Shown piece after piece: positions 10,419-22,664 of a DNA stretch of 64,000 nucleotides. The stretch is from Phanerochaete sordida (taxonomy: Eukaryota; Basidiomycota; Agaricomycetes; Polyporales; Phanerochaetaceae): positions 372,001-436,000 of the forward strand of contig BPQB01000011.1 of NCBI GenBank assembly GCA_019973155.2. The letters run 5' to 3'. Under the pieces are notes generated by a model. That model was not told the DNA's origin. It made no database searches and saw only the letters and a program-made list of their open reading frames with translations. The first letter of the stretch is position 1. Each line of letters begins with the position of its first letter. The position numbers and the translations under genes were made by a program.

Positions 10419-13400
10419 ATGCCTGCCAAACGCAATCACCCTCGCTCCTCGCCATCCAGTTCCTCATCATCCCACGACGGCCACGCCGTCTACGCTTCTG
10501 ATCACTTCTTCGCGCCCGAATATCCCCCCGCAGATATAAACTCCTGGCGGTCGGGGCTGAGTACGTCGTCCACCCCCTTTGCTATGTTCTGCACTTCATA
10601 CTTACGAGCCGACACTATCATGACAGAGCGCGAAGCCTCCATGTTCTACCCGCAGACGCCCGACGGACAAGGCACCCCGTCGAACGCTGGCTTCTACTTT
10701 GACTCGAGCCACCTCTATGCATCCCCGCATATGGCGAGCCAGTACGACTCCATCACCCGCGGGCCCTCACCTTTCAATCTCGGGCAGCCCTCGACGTCGC
10801 CCTCGTTGATGAGCGGGCTGTATCAGGATGGAGCCGGCGCTGCAAAGAAGCCCCGCAAGGAAACCTCAGGAAATTCGTACCCATCCGGTGGTCGCCTCAC
10901 CGGTGCTTGCACGCGCTGCAAGCGTCTCAAGGTAAATTCTCTCGCCTAGGACACCGTCGGTTTCACCCTAATATTCGCCGGCAGATGAAATGCAGCTTCG
11001 CGGACAATGACTCGACGTGCGCAAGGTGCATCGTCGGCGGCCACGAGTGCGTCGTGCTCGGCAGGAAGCCGCGGTCCCCAGGGTGCGTGCGGCAGCCCCG
11101 CGGATCCCGCGCGCTGGTACTGATGGCGGGCGGGCAGCATGCGCGACATCCTGCGGAAGCAGATCCGGGAGAAAGACGTGATGATCGACAACCTGCTCGC
11201 GAAGCTGAACCCGGCGTCGGCGGCCGCGACGCCGCTCGCGCTGAACCCCGCGCGCCTCGCGCTCACGCCCGAGCAGCGCGCGCAGTACCGCGACGTGCTC
11301 ATGTACCTCGACAAGGGCGCGGGCGCGTCGCGCGCGTCGAGCGACGCTGGCCGCCAGAAGATCGACCTCTCCGCGCTCGACGAGGACTTCGAGGAGGACT
11401 CCGACAGCGAGGGCGCCAGCAGCGGCATCGAGGACCTCCAGGAGTCGACGTCTTCCCTCCACCTGCACCCGCTCCCCACCCGCCGCGCGCCAGCCGGGGT
11501 CCTTGCGTCTACCGCGCTTGAGAGCCGATCGCGCTTGTCGTCGCCCGTCTCCGGCCGCGACCCCACGAGCAGCGGCGAGAGCGAGCTCCCAGATGACTCG
11601 GCCGAAGGAGGGGGGATTACGAGCTCGGCGTATTTCGAGCCTGGTGCGTGCCCTGCCTGTATGCGGCGAAACAGCAGCCTGGCTCACGATCGAAACTCTG
11701 CGAACCAGGCCCATTTGCAAACCTCGATCTCAGGCGGCTCATTGTAGAGCGCCAGGCCGCACCTGATATCATTCTTTCGGGGCTCATCAACAACGATGAC
11801 GTGGGGAACCTGTTCCATATGTGAGTGGCAGACTGGAGTCACGGTAGCGGATAGTGGCTGACCGCGCCTGCAGATTTTACCAATGGATCAACGTTAGTCG
11901 CTAGAACCCCACACTGCTGCCCTGGACTAACGCAGGTCTTTCAGCCGGTCATGCCTATTTTCGATGAGAACATCCACACACCGGCGGCGGTCCTTGGCCG
12001 CTGCCCATTCCTTTTCACCGTCGGTAGGCGCAGGCCCTGTCACCTCGCGTGCTTTCTGCTCACAATTTGCGTTCGCAGTCTGCACCCTGGCCTCCCGGTT
12101 CTACGATGAGAAGCCGGAGATTTACCCCATGGCGGTGCATATGACCAAGGCGGCCGCCGCAAACGCCTTCCTCGACGGGTGCAAGACGCTGGAAATGTGC
12201 CAGGCGTTCGCCCTGATGGCCGCGTACATGCCCCCTGCGCGGCGCTGGGACGAAGATCGCCAGTTTTTCTACAGCGCGCTTGCGTTCCGGTGAGCGATAT
12301 CGTCTGCTGTGGCCTTGGCTCCGGGCTCACCCTGACGGCTAGGCTCGCGCTCGACCTGGAGCTGCACCGCGTGCCCGAGACGATGCCGACAGACGAACGT
12401 GCCCAACGCGAGGTTTTGAACCGTCTCCGCACGCACATCATCTGCTTCATCATTGACCGGTGTTTCTGCATAAATCTGGGCAAGCCCTTCATGATACCGG
12501 AGGATGAGGTAAGTACTCCGTGACATTGGAGCCGCTGTAGAAACTTAAAGGAACATTCTAGCTCATCCGTAACGCCGCCACACATTTCTTGGGGCACGCG
12601 TACTCCCTGGACGCCGACAATTACATGGTGTCCCTGGTGGAGCTCCTGCGCATCATGGGCAGGTTCGCGACCCTCGTCAACCCGGCCATGGACGCCAGGC
12701 CCGCTCGTAACGTGAGAAATTCCCATCCCAGCTCGTTCTTGGCAGTCGCTGATTCTCAGCAGGACTTGGACCTGGCCAGCACGCATCGGGTTTTCTCCGA
12801 CGAGCTGCGCTCTTGGAACGAAGTTGCCACGACCCGCTGTGCGCGGGAGCTGTCGTCCGCCGCTGGTAAGCACCTCTCCAGTTACGACGCCTTTTTTCTC
12901 CGCTAATCGTACGACTCCGATAGGCCGTGACGATCGTCTCAGAATGGGGCTTATGACATCGTCAGTAGTTCCCATATAATATATTCAACGGCTTCACTAA
13001 CAGCATGTGCAGTGTCTATGAATACTGTCGGTTAATTACGTTCTCGGTTGGCCTTCAAGAGGTCATAAAGACAGGAAAGTTGCAAGAAGACACGGTGTTC
13101 TTTGCTGGGGTGAGTGTTTAGCCATCGCAGACAGCTAGCGCACGTACTCAGGTTCGTCAAACAGTGCCTGCACGCTGCCTCAGCAGTCGTGAACTGTGTT
13201 GTGGAGCGCATCCTCCCAACGGGCTTCATCCGCTACTCGCCGGAATACGTCTTCGCGCTATCGGCGTACGGCGCCGCCATGCTCACCAAGGTAAGCGACG
13301 GCGCCCACACGCCCCTGGAAGCACACACAGACTAACGTTGAGCCAGTGCCTTCGTCCCGAGTTCTCATGCAAGCTCGATCAGCGCCAAGAGGCCCGGGTC

Positions 13401-13829
13401 GTGGAACTGATCAAGCGGCTGCTCTACGCCATCGAGAGCACGAACGCGGGCGCGGCCGAGTCAACCCCGCGGCGCCGCTTCGCCCGCTTCCTGCAGCAGC
13501 TCGTAGCGTCGCGGATCTGGGAGCGGCGAAATGCTGGCGGGGCTCCATGCGGCCAGCCACAGCCCGAGATGGGCGGCGGGCCTGGGCCAGCGCAGCCCGT
13601 ACCTGCTCTGGCCCCGCCCGTGGGCCCACACGGACCCATGAGCCCCCTTCAGGCCCAACTCAAGGCACCGCACTTCGAGATGCCGGCACATGATATGCAA
13701 CTTCCGCCTGCGTGGGACGCGCAGACGATACACCCGGACCCGATGCAGTCCCTCTTCACCTTCACTGAACAAGATATCATGCCTAACTTTATGGCATTCC
13801 CTGACCAAACTTCTAGCTGGTTCATGTAA
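10419..13829 (+). CDS. Zn(II)2Cys6 transcription factor, PriB-like
   Basis: Nuclear DNA-binding regulator. The zinc cluster is GACTRCKRLK joined across an intron (about 10932-10984) to MKCSFADNDSTCARC, then IVGGHECVVLGRKPRSPG. This gives six Cys with C-X2-C-X6-C-X8-C-X2-C-X6-C spacing. It is followed after another intron by a coiled segment MRDILRKQIREKDVMIDNLL, an acidic stretch (DEDFEEDSDSE) and a fungal-specific transcription factor domain from about 11700 to 13400 (VCTLASRFYDEKPEIYPMA; FIIDRCFCINLGKPFMIPED; KQCLHAASAVVNCVVERILP). The C-terminus is Pro/Gln-rich and ends QTSSWFM. The arrangement matches the PriB family of mushrooms. Roughly 850-900 residues with about 14 short introns. Met 10419 is preferred because the first exon joins cleanly to the second (intron from about 10562 to 10627). 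Confidence 0.88.
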
Positions 13830-14046
13830 TTGGGCTCTATCGACATCTGTAGCATTTCTATTGTTTTCTGGGCTATCTTGGTCGCTGTATTATCTGGGTC
13901 CCCTTGGTCTCATCTGGTTGGGTCGGTGGTCGCACATGGACACACTTATTTGCTGTTTGCATTAGTAGATGTAGCCTTCACTTTCATCATCACTGTAGTA
14001 ATACTATTCCAAATATAACGACGCGCTTTCTCATCCTTATTCGTGT
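13830..14046. other. Convergent intergenic gap
   Basis: 217 bp of AT-richer sequence between the stop of the zinc-cluster gene and the stop of the peptidase. It holds the two 3' UTRs and transcription ends; no gene seen. Confidence 0.6.
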
Positions 14047-16414
14047 TCAATCGGTACGAAATCTAGCGAAGTGGTTGATCGCGGCGTGGTACGCCGCCCG
14101 AGCGCCCTCCAGGCTATCAATGGCGTGCCCGTCCTCTGGGAAGCAAAACATTTCTACCTCCCTGCCTTTCGCCTTCAGCAAATGGTAGTACTTCTTCCCC
14201 TGGTCGATGGACACGCGCTGGTCCTTCAAGCCGATGTGGACCTGGAGCGGTGTGCGTACGTCGTCGGCATAGGCGACGGGCGACATGGCGAATGCGTCGC
14301 TGTAGATGTCGGGCGTCATGACGGAGTCGGGGCGGAACCCGACGCCGATCTCAACGAAGTACCAGTCCGGGATGTCTGTCGTCGAGGTCTCGCCGAGGTT
14401 GATGACTGGGTTGCGGATGACAGCGGCCTTGAAGTCGTCGGGGAACTGGCCAATGACTGCCAGCCGTCACGTCAGTTCTTCGTAGACGAGATGGACGAAA
14501 GGCACGTACGGTGCCCGATGATGAACCCGCCATGCGAGCCGCTGAGGAGGTACTGCTTTCCTTCCTCTGAGATGCCCTGCTCAATGAGGTAGCGGACGGA
14601 CGCCATGCAGTCGTCGATGTCCAGCCTGCCGCACTTTCCGGGCAGCTCCTGGATATATTTCTCCCCGTAGCCGATGCTGCCAGTGTAATTTGGGAAGGCT
14701 ACCGTATCTGAAGCTTATATGTCAATCCATGGTTCGGCGCAACGCTCAAGGCTCAACTCACAGCCTTCCACAGCAAAGGCGGTAGATGCGGCGAAAAATG
14801 CTGTCGAGCTTGCAGAATGGGGCCCTCCGTGAGGCATGGTGATGCATGGCTGGGACTTCCGTGTCTTTGACCGCACGACGATGGTCTCCGTTGGAAATCG
14901 TTCTGGAACGGCATGGACTGAGACTACCAAGTCGTCCAACTTCTGCCGCACTACGAACCAAGGTCAGGGGTAATAGAATATAGCATGTCAACTAGACGTA
15001 CGGTCTTCGCTCAAAGTGGGGGTATAGAGCACTTTCCACGTCACCTCTGTGTCAGCGTCGACAGTGCCAAGGACCAACTCCGGCGGCCTGTTGAGAGCGC
15101 TGCGCACGCAGATAACGCCGGTCTTCCCATCCGTGCCCAGCACCGTCCAGCTCCACTGTTCCTTAGTGGCAGGCGTCAAATCCCAGGTGGAGCCGCTGGT
15201 CAGCGAGACCAGCAGCACGGTCGTGCGAGAGCGGAAGACGGAGGAGACGACGAGGAAAGGGCCCCTGGTCGGGAGCTCGAGGAAGGGGTACACGGGTAGT
15301 GACGGTGTGTAGAGGCCGGGGAACGCGTCTCGTCCGGAATCCTGGATGATCTCGACGATGGTGCGGAGCTTCGACGTCTCGAGGTCGAGCACCTCGAGCC
15401 GAGAGCAGGTGTGGTGCGGGCCCCCGGCAGGGTTCGACGCGAAAACGAGCTTGGTGCGACCCTCGTGCGTGAAGACGCGGGGCGAGCGACAGGCGACCCC
15501 GGGTCGCGTCAACCGCGTGCTAGAACACCTCAGGGTCGGCTCTTCAGCGGACACCCAGCGGTCGTTTGGAAGCGACAGCTGCCAGACACCAGCCACGCGG
15601 TTGGGGCAGTAGATGACGCCGAGCAGACGACCGTCCTTGGAATACTCGTAGCCAAGCGCGATGATCTTCTCGTCTGAAGCAAACACAGGATGGGCAAGTA
15701 AGACCATCGGGGCATCGGCTTCAGCTAAGGCAAGCGGCGCGACCGCGGAGTCAACTCCGCGAGACCAATCATAGAGGAAGATCGTGGGTCGCTTCTTGCC
15801 GCCATAGGCCTCGCCCAGCTCGGGCACAAACCGAAACTTGGACAACGGGTCGGAGCTGTTATCGGGCTCTTTCCCCTCAGCGACATAGACGAGCTTGTCT
15901 TCCGACGGAGAGAACGATACGGAGGACAAGAACTCTGCTGTCGTGTCAGCATCGACGCTCACAGGCTCTCCAACGAAGCGACACTCACCATCCGTGTAGA
16001 ACGCGCCATGCTTTTCCGACACGTCCTCTACAGCGTGCAGCCGGTCGCCAGCCCACACTTCCACGAAGCGCTTCTTGTCCGACGATCCGCCTGTCTCGCG
16101 CAGAATCGCGAGGTGCTTTCCGGTTGGCGAAACTAAGGACGCGACAACCTCAGACTCGTCCGGCGATCCAGTTACGTTGACCGCGTCGCCACTCAGGACG
16201 AAGGTCTTCGCAGTCTTCCTGTTCGTCTTCCGCACATGATCCTGGGCAGATGCTGTCGCCCGAATGACTACCGATTGCTCCCGATGAGCGAGCGGTTTCA
16301 CGTTATGTGCAGGGAGCACTCACTGTTTGGCCCTTGGAACTGAGCTGCCTTGAAGGAGGGGATCTCTGTGAGTTCCCGGTAGATCTTGCTAGGGAAGCCG
16401 CTGTCTGCGCTCAT
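14047..16414 (-). CDS. Acylaminoacyl-peptidase (APEH), prolyl oligopeptidase family S9C
   Basis: Cytosolic serine peptidase that releases N-acetylated residues from peptides. The N-terminus (MSADSGFPSKIYRELTEIPS) leads into a beta-propeller region (about 16300-15000) with repeated WD-like blades such as DKLVYVAEGKEPDNSSDPLS. The alpha/beta hydrolase half contains PCITMPHGGPHS and FPNYTGSIGYGEKYIQELPG. The nucleophile motif is LLSGSHGGFIIGH (about 14530-14550), the Asp lies in HIGLKDQRVS (about 14205) and the His in PEDGHAIDS (about 14131). Order and spacing are those of APEH. About 700 residues, few introns. It shares a 282-bp divergent promoter with the CHZ-motif gene. Confidence 0.9.
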
Positions 16415-16696
16415 CGTCGCTGTCGGCTTGCAAGTCGCGAAGAGTCGATGGCGTAGAATGATCTGTGTGATCAACCTGTTGGGTCTTATCGGTCTATGCG
16501 ACCACCTGCAACATATCTGGGCCAAAGGGCGGCCTCGATATATGCGCCCGAGGTCTTGGAACATCGCCTGGGGAAGCCGAGCGTGTCATCGCGGACTCTG
16601 GGAAATATGGGATTTATAGTTCATAGTGAGCAGTACGCCTACAAAAGGGCCGCGCATCAGGTTACATAAGTGTGCACCCCTTTCGTCTCAGCCCCC
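16415..16696. promoter_or_regulatory. Short divergent promoter, APEH / CHZ gene
   Basis: 282 bp between two start codons facing away from each other. By position it must carry both promoters; I did not identify a specific element with confidence. Confidence 0.5.
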
Positions 16697-17305
16697 ATGT
16701 CGTCCAGAACCAAGCGTCGCGCAGAGGAGCCCGCGAAGAAGAGCAGGAAAAAGTGAGCGGATCCCGTCTGTCCGTGAGCGATGCGAACCAACTCGGCGAT
16801 AGGGCGAAGCGCGACGAGGAGTCTGAGGACGACTTCGACGAGGAGTCGGACGGTGGAATCGATGACGGTGCGCCCCTACATGTTGCCACAGGCGAAAGAC
16901 GCGTTCCTGACGAATGTGTGCCGTGATGCAGACGAGCTGGCTGCGCTGCAGGAAGAGGCCCAGGTCGTGACCACCGGGCGCCGCACGCGCGGCATCCGCG
17001 TCGATTACACCAAGGTCCAGGACGACTTCGAAGATGACGAGGACGATGACGATGATGTCCCTGTAAAGCGCAAGCCGGCCAAGTCTAAAAGTACCGCGTC
17101 GAAAGCCCCAGGAAAGGCTGCCGCGAAGCCCGCAGAGAAGCCCGCAGCCAAGCCCGCGTCGACCAGCAAAAAGCCGCTGCCCAAGCCGAAGTCGACCAAG
17201 CGCATCGTGTCAGACGATGAGGATGAAGAGGAGGAGGACGAGAAGGACGATGACGACGACGAGGATCACAAGGATGAGGGCGAGGACGAAGATGAGGATG
17301 AGTGA
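16697..17305 (+). CDS. Small acidic/basic nuclear protein with CHZ-like (H2A.Z chaperone) motif
   Basis: Three exons give about 165 residues: MSSRTKRRAEEPAKKSRKK (first intron about 16756-16800), an acidic block RDEESEDDFDEESDGGIDD, then after the second intron (about 16868-16930) ELAALQEEAQ and VVTTGRRTRGIRVDYTKV. The last segment matches the CHZ motif of Chz1-type histone chaperones, which carries GRRTRG followed by a D-Y/F pair and binds H2A.Z-H2B dimers. A Lys/Ala/Pro-rich linker and a long Asp/Glu tail to the stop at 17303 follow. Charge pattern and motif point to chromatin. The assignment rests on a short motif, so another acidic nuclear protein cannot be excluded. Confidence 0.7.
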
Positions 17306-17536
17306 TACCACGACCACGTTCTCGTATTACACGAAGATATGATCGGTCGGTCGCGAACCCGGCAAAAAGGCATCGTGGCCGAGAGCTCGCTGCCGGTCCA
17401 TACACCTGTGCTCGTTACCACGACCTCCACCTTTATACCACTAGTCTGCTTTGTGCATTATCTTTATCTTTTCTGTATTATATCTGGGAGACCAGCTCGC
17501 TATACGAAAGCAACGACAGAGAAGTACAGCCACTAG

Positions 17537-18983
17537 TCATACAGGGTTTACTACGGATACAGTTACAGATTCGTCCTTTTCTTCTACGATGTCGACATGA
17601 TCAGGGCTCTGCCGACATGAGGTTGCTGGTATGCTGTCAGGTCCAGGTGCTATGGTAGTGACAGACATCGACTCCGGTATTTCTTGCGTGATACCTGGGT
17701 GAGTGGTCCAAAGCCAAGTTGGTTGGTGCAAGGGCGATGTTTCGTTCGCAGCCGACGACGCCTTCGCTTGCAGGTTGACTCGCAGTATGATGAGACAGAA
17801 GACGATGCCCTGCCATGCATATATCAGCGAACATTTTTGGACGAAATGCGACTGGGGGGACTCACGATTAGCGGGGAGATCTGGAGGTGGAGTGAAGGTG
17901 AGCAATGAGTCTCGTCAATGTCAGAAATGGTGACGTACGGCATCCAACACGATGAACTGCGCATTGCTGTCTCGTGTGTAGAACGCAGTAAGGAGTAGTA
18001 GCTGCGCGGTACCATGAGCTCGGAGACTAACGTCGCCACCGAGGTGCACATACCGCAAATCCGTAGATTGCACCCGACTCTATGATGATTAGCATTATAG
18101 GAGACAGCGAGTAGCCTTCGAAGACTTGTGACACGATTCTGTTGACACGCCATATTGTGAACACGATTAGAACTGACAGATGCGCCGGTCAGCGAGGTTC
18201 GGCAGCTCCAGACTTGATTGCAGATACGCACATGTGGCAAGAATATTGGTCGCGGCCGTGATTACGTTGAACGATGTGATCCAAGGAGCTATCTTCGAGT
18301 TGAATATCGAGCCATGGAATCTTGGCGAGTGAACGAGCATATACACGCTCCCATATCTGAGTGTCGTTCAGCGTCGTAGACAAGACAGCTATGGAAGTAT
18401 GCATACCCTGAGACTACTCACTGGTCAGCACAAGTCGCGACGGGGTTTTGGGAGAACGCACCTGCGCTTCCTACTACCATCAAGCTGAGACAAAGCGTAA
18501 CAAGAAATCGTTTTACAACCACATGACATCGATATCTACCGAATGTTCTATGCTCAGCTGGCTCGTCGACATGCTGAGGGCGCGGTAGTACTCACACAAC
18601 GAGAGCATCCGAAATACAAGTCTCCGTGATGTACACCGCGCTTTTGAGCACATGCGTGACGCGCCGAACGTCGTTGAAGTACGCGGCGGGGCCGCCGGGC
18701 GCGGAGCGGTGCGTCCAGAACGCCATCAGCATGCGCGCGAGGTCAATCCCGACGTGCATCGTCGCGCAGACGAAGAGCAGCACGGCGGTGAGGACCATCG
18801 GGACGTTGAGGCGGCGCGTGTTGCGGCGGAAGACAAGCGTGAAGAGGCACGCCGCGAACGTGATGATGAAGATGCCTAGAGGCTGTGAGCTGCGCGCGCA
18901 GTGAGGACCGCGAGGCACGCACCGTAGAGCACGCTCTCGACGAAGAGCGCGACGATCTCGGCCTCGTCCATCGAGAGCCTCAT
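17537..18983 (-). CDS. Seven-helix integral membrane protein, basidiomycete type
   Basis: I do not know a named function. After splicing by eye the protein begins MRLSMDEAEIVALFVESVLYG and continues into a first helix, IFIITFAACLFTLVF. More helices follow: a segment near 18800, VYITETCISDALVVYRCHVV, FLVTLCLSLMVVGSAG, an SF-containing segment beginning KIAPWITSFNVITAATNILA, IMLIIIESGAIYGFALLLL and ISPLIGIVFCLIILRVNL. The tail is hydrophilic (ETSPLHQPTWLWTTHPGITQ ... VVNPV). The layout is that of the large Agaricomycete family of orphan 7TM proteins. The first intron uses acceptor cctctag at about 18877. The 3' end faces the CHZ-motif gene at 230 bp. Confidence 0.75.
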
Positions 18984-19525
18984 GGCTGCGTGCACCGGAG
19001 GGGTCGGGGGCTGCCGCCCTGCGAACCGTGCACGGACACCAGGAGAGTGGTGCGCGGGAGTCCTGAGGGAGGATCGCGTCGTCTAGCCCAGCCACCGCGC
19101 ATTTTTAAGAAGATCACATCAGGTTCGAGCGGCCGCCGCGCGCAGGGCTCGAGGATCGGGGAGAGCGGGATCGCTAATCGCAGGTTTCACGTGTGGAGGC
19201 TGCATCCGTGTTCATCGGTAGCGAGACGACGATCTGCGTGAGTGAAATGTCCTCAAAGTATCATCCGGAGGGAGACAGAGCGGTTCGGAGAGCACCTGGG
19301 GGCGTCAGAAAGAACGAATACGCGGCGGCGAGGCACTGCAGGGTCTGCGGAAGCAAGTGTTTCACGTCGTTTCAGGTCTCTTTACTCAAGACTGATGTGC
19401 ATTGCGCGCACGCGGAAGAAGGGAATGGGGCATACGATGACGTTACAAATATCGGCGCGACTAACGCTTGAAACGACCGTGAGTGTCCGAGGGCGGTACC
19501 TAAGATAGGACACTGCTGCCGACCA
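18984..19525. other. Intergenic, no gene seen
   Basis: About 540 bp between the start of the 7TM gene and the stop of acyl-CoA oxidase, both on the minus strand. It should contain the 7TM promoter and the acyl-CoA oxidase 3' UTR. No supported coding sequence. Confidence 0.5.
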
Positions 19526-22247
19526 CTACAGTTTGGCCCCGCCGCGTCCCGCCAGACGTCGACCGCGCTCCAATACAGGCTTGACGAACTCCTGCGCAGC
19601 CGCATTGAGAAACAAGGGCAGCGCCCGGAAGCAACTGTACGCACATGATAACCGTCGACGACCTCGGTCTGGTTGAGGGGTTCGGTCTGCACGCAGTCCC
19701 AGAGCGCTTCGTAGACCGCTCCATCATGCACGCCGAGTGCACTGCGCATGTGAGCACTGTGGTGCTACAGGAATAGCGCAAAAGTGACTCACCTGTTGAG
19801 CTCCCAGTCGGTGAAACCGAACGCGTCGGTAAGTCCGACCGCTTGCGGCAAGAGCTTGAGCTCCAGGTGTTTGATTGCCCTGCGCAACTCCCGAGTAGGA
19901 TCACCGTTCGCGGGTCGCTGGCAGCCTGGAAAGATGCCGAAAGATAGCAAGTCGGTAAGAGCGCTCTCCACTGTCGTGAGCAGGTACTTGAACCATCGTC
20001 AGCGGGCGCAAGCTTTCGCGCAGGTGACCACGGTACTCACGAGGTTCAAAAGATCTGCCAGAATGTGCGCATCTTTGCCGGGAAGCTCAGAGGCAAGGTC
20101 CTTGATAAAGCTCTCGACTTGTACAGCGACAAAGGCTTCAGTGGCAGCGCGCGACATGCGCTGGGGAGCGCTGGCGTCGGGATCGGCTTCATGCTTCGCG
20201 AACTCGCGTATCATGTGAACAGCGCGCAATTCTAGAAGATACACAGACATATGCGGGTCAGCCCATCCGCCGGTGGCTTTATCGGCCACGGACTGCTCTG
20301 AGAGCAGGCGTAGGTAGCGCGCGGTAGGGGGCAGTGTCAAGGGATCAGGGCGCGCAGCGGAACTGTATCGCTTGTACGCCTTCAACGCCGCGCGAACGAC
20401 CTGCAGGTCCAGCAGGAAGTTGTCGCCTTCGTAACTGTTCGCACGCGATGAGTCACGGTACAGGGTTGCGTGCTGTGCACTTACGTGGCTGCGGGAAGAT
20501 AGTTCGCGTAGATTCTACCCAGCCCAGCGTATTCACTGTAGCCATGACCACCGAGCGCGCGACGTGCAGTTTCAATATCCTGGACGACGCTGGTAGTCAC
20601 GAGCACCTTCAGCCCGCTCGTCATGGCATGCATGTCCGCGAGCAGGGAAGTATCGCCGTGAGCAAGACCCTGGCTCATGGCGGCGAAGGACTTTTCCTAG
20701 GAAAGACAGGTCAGCTTGCTGTAGGAGAGTCGATTACGGATAGACAAACCAGGTTGCGGCCCAGCAGCATCAGAACATAGGAACGCGAGACGATGGGAAG
20801 TAGACGGTTGTACACAGACGGGTAGTTGATAATCTGCTCTTCAAACCCTTGCGCAGACTTATTTCCCTGTCGACGAACGGTAGCGTAGCGGACGGCGATA
20901 GTCGCCGCTATTGGACGGTATAAGCACGCTCACTCAGCCTAGTAGGAAAGGCCGTACCTTTGGCAGCAGTCCATCCACCAGTGGTGACCATACTGCTCGA
21001 ATTTTCAGCACCATTGGCAGAACACGAGGGCAACGACGACATACGTGGAGCGAATATATAACATCTGAGTACTTGATAAGTCATTGGTGGCACACGACAC
21101 AGTGAACACTTACTCCTCCGTAGCTGATCTTCGCGTGCGGTGGCTGCACGTAACGGCCGTCGTCAGTGACGTGCGAGAACTTCGACAGCATGAAGCGTCG
21201 CGAGATCCGGACATGGTCGAATACAGCAAAACCATTATCGACAGCCGCAAATCCACCAAAGGCCTTGGGTCCTATGTCGCCCATGGTAATGCCAGGCAGT
21301 ACACGATGGTCCTCTGGAGCACTGGTCAGGAGACGGCCAACATTCGCAGTATTCTACCCACCCAAGGACCGAAGCTGAATGAAGAACAGGTGCGGGCCCA
21401 AGTTCTTTCCGTCTGGTAGAATGAGGAGCGCTTGAACGACGGCATGGGTCGCGAGTTTGCCTGCAGCACCGACCCACCACTTTCTGCTGGTGAAGGTGGG
21501 TGAATTGATGATGAATTCCTGGGTCTGCGGGACGTATGTAGCGGTGGTCTCTAGACCACCGACGTTTGACCCGTGGGCTAGTTCAGTCTGCAGGTAACAT
21601 CTAGAAACAGCATTCAGCGATACGTCTTACGGAGGTAGTGGACATGACTTACCCAATGATACCGCGGTTGGTCATAAGACCACTGTATTCCGCGAGCAGC
21701 TCATCTGACGCCTGCGATCGTACGACGGGCTCGAACGCTACCGGAACGTTGCATGGTCATCAGCATCGACGTCCTTAAGCTGAGGGTAATTCACGCACCG
21801 AGGAAGTGAAGAAAGTATGGAGAAGACTCTCCCATGTTGTCCATAGCCTTCCTGAACTGCGCGTCCGTCCAGCCGTGCTCATCCTGCAGCTCGTGCACCC
21901 GTTTCGCCAGTCTCAGGGAGTCCTTGTAGCGTTCCTTCCGGGTGAGATAAAGCCTGTGTATTCTAATTTCATATTTTGCTGGTGCTTCATGCATAGTAGG
22001 CGTACCTCTGACCGTGACTCAACGCCGGATCCTGGGAGAGTAAGCCTACCATGCCCGCATGTTCTTCCCACTGCTTTCGACCACCTAGCATATTGATTAG
22101 GCCATCATGCAGGACAATGTTACGTGCATGACCCAGCTACTCACCGTGTAGGAAGTCCCTGACCAGCGCGATGTCGACCTCGCTCCGCTCCCTCGCGCGC
22201 TGCAGATCAATCCGAGTCTGCTTCTCCGGCGTCGTACGCTCGGCCAT
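19526..22247 (-). CDS. Peroxisomal acyl-CoA oxidase
   Basis: FAD enzyme of the first step of peroxisomal beta-oxidation: acyl-CoA plus O2 to trans-2-enoyl-CoA plus H2O2. N-terminus MAERTTPEKQTRIDLQRARE. Diagnostic segments in order: ELAHGSNVGGLETTATYVP, FIINSPTFTSRKWWVGAAGK, GDIGPKAFGGFAAVDNGFAV, FDHVRISRRFMLSKFSHVTD, AATIAVRYATVRRQGNK, then the C-terminal helical domain (TDAFGFTDWELN, ALWDCVQTEPLNQTE). The last intron (about 19593-19645) joins DGYH to EFVKPVLERGRRLAGRG and the protein ends in AKL, a PTS1 peroxisome signal. An exon spelling MVTTGGWTAAK lies between two short introns near 20960. About 690 residues, the usual length, with more than ten introns. Confidence 0.9.
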
Positions 22248-22316
22248 ATTGTTCTCGTTACACTGTGAGCAGTGCGGAATCGAGGGATTATGGCGCGGTT
22301 ACGACGCAGCCCGGTC

Positions 22317-22322
22317 TATATA
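22317..22322 (-). promoter_or_regulatory. TATA-like element of acyl-CoA oxidase
   Basis: TATATA about 70 bp upstream of the start at 22247, a plausible fungal core promoter position. Similar placement is seen at two other minus-strand genes in this window. Confidence 0.4.
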
Positions 22323-22572
22323 AGCTCGTATTCCCAGCGTGAGTGGGACCGCTGAAACAAGCACGAGTTGACTGCCGTCGCCCGGGAACGTGATTCGGCT
22401 ACTGATATTCGTCCTCAGGCGGTTGCAGCGCGTACTTTCGGCCGTAGGGTGTTCTGCTCATGCTACCGGGAGAGCTAGAAGTTGTGAGCGGACGACTATA
22501 TGCGAGCTTAGAAGCTCGATGACATTGAAGGCAGGAGGTGAGCACGAAAGCCCGGGCGTAGCGGCAAGACGC

Positions 22573-22664
22573 GTGACAGAGGTGACGGCCATTTCGCGTA
22601 TGTCACGCAGGTAGGTCACGATACGTTACGTGTGTCACTTCGTGACACTCGGCGTCGGCGTGAC
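22573..22664. repeat. Cluster of seven GTGAC/GTCAC sites with a palindrome
   Basis: GTGAC on either strand occurs at 22573, 22582, 22602, 22615, 22634, 22642 and 22660, that is seven times in 92 bp. Two of them form the inverted repeat GTGTCAC-TTC-GTGACAC at 22632-22648. The cluster is 330-420 bp upstream of acyl-CoA oxidase and over 1.1 kb from the PPTase-like start. It looks like a multi-site binding array for a transcription factor; the factor is unknown. Confidence 0.55.

Noticed and set aside
10968..11720. 250-codon minus-strand open frame
   Set aside because: Antisense to the PriB-like gene, Arg/Val/Ala-rich, no domain.
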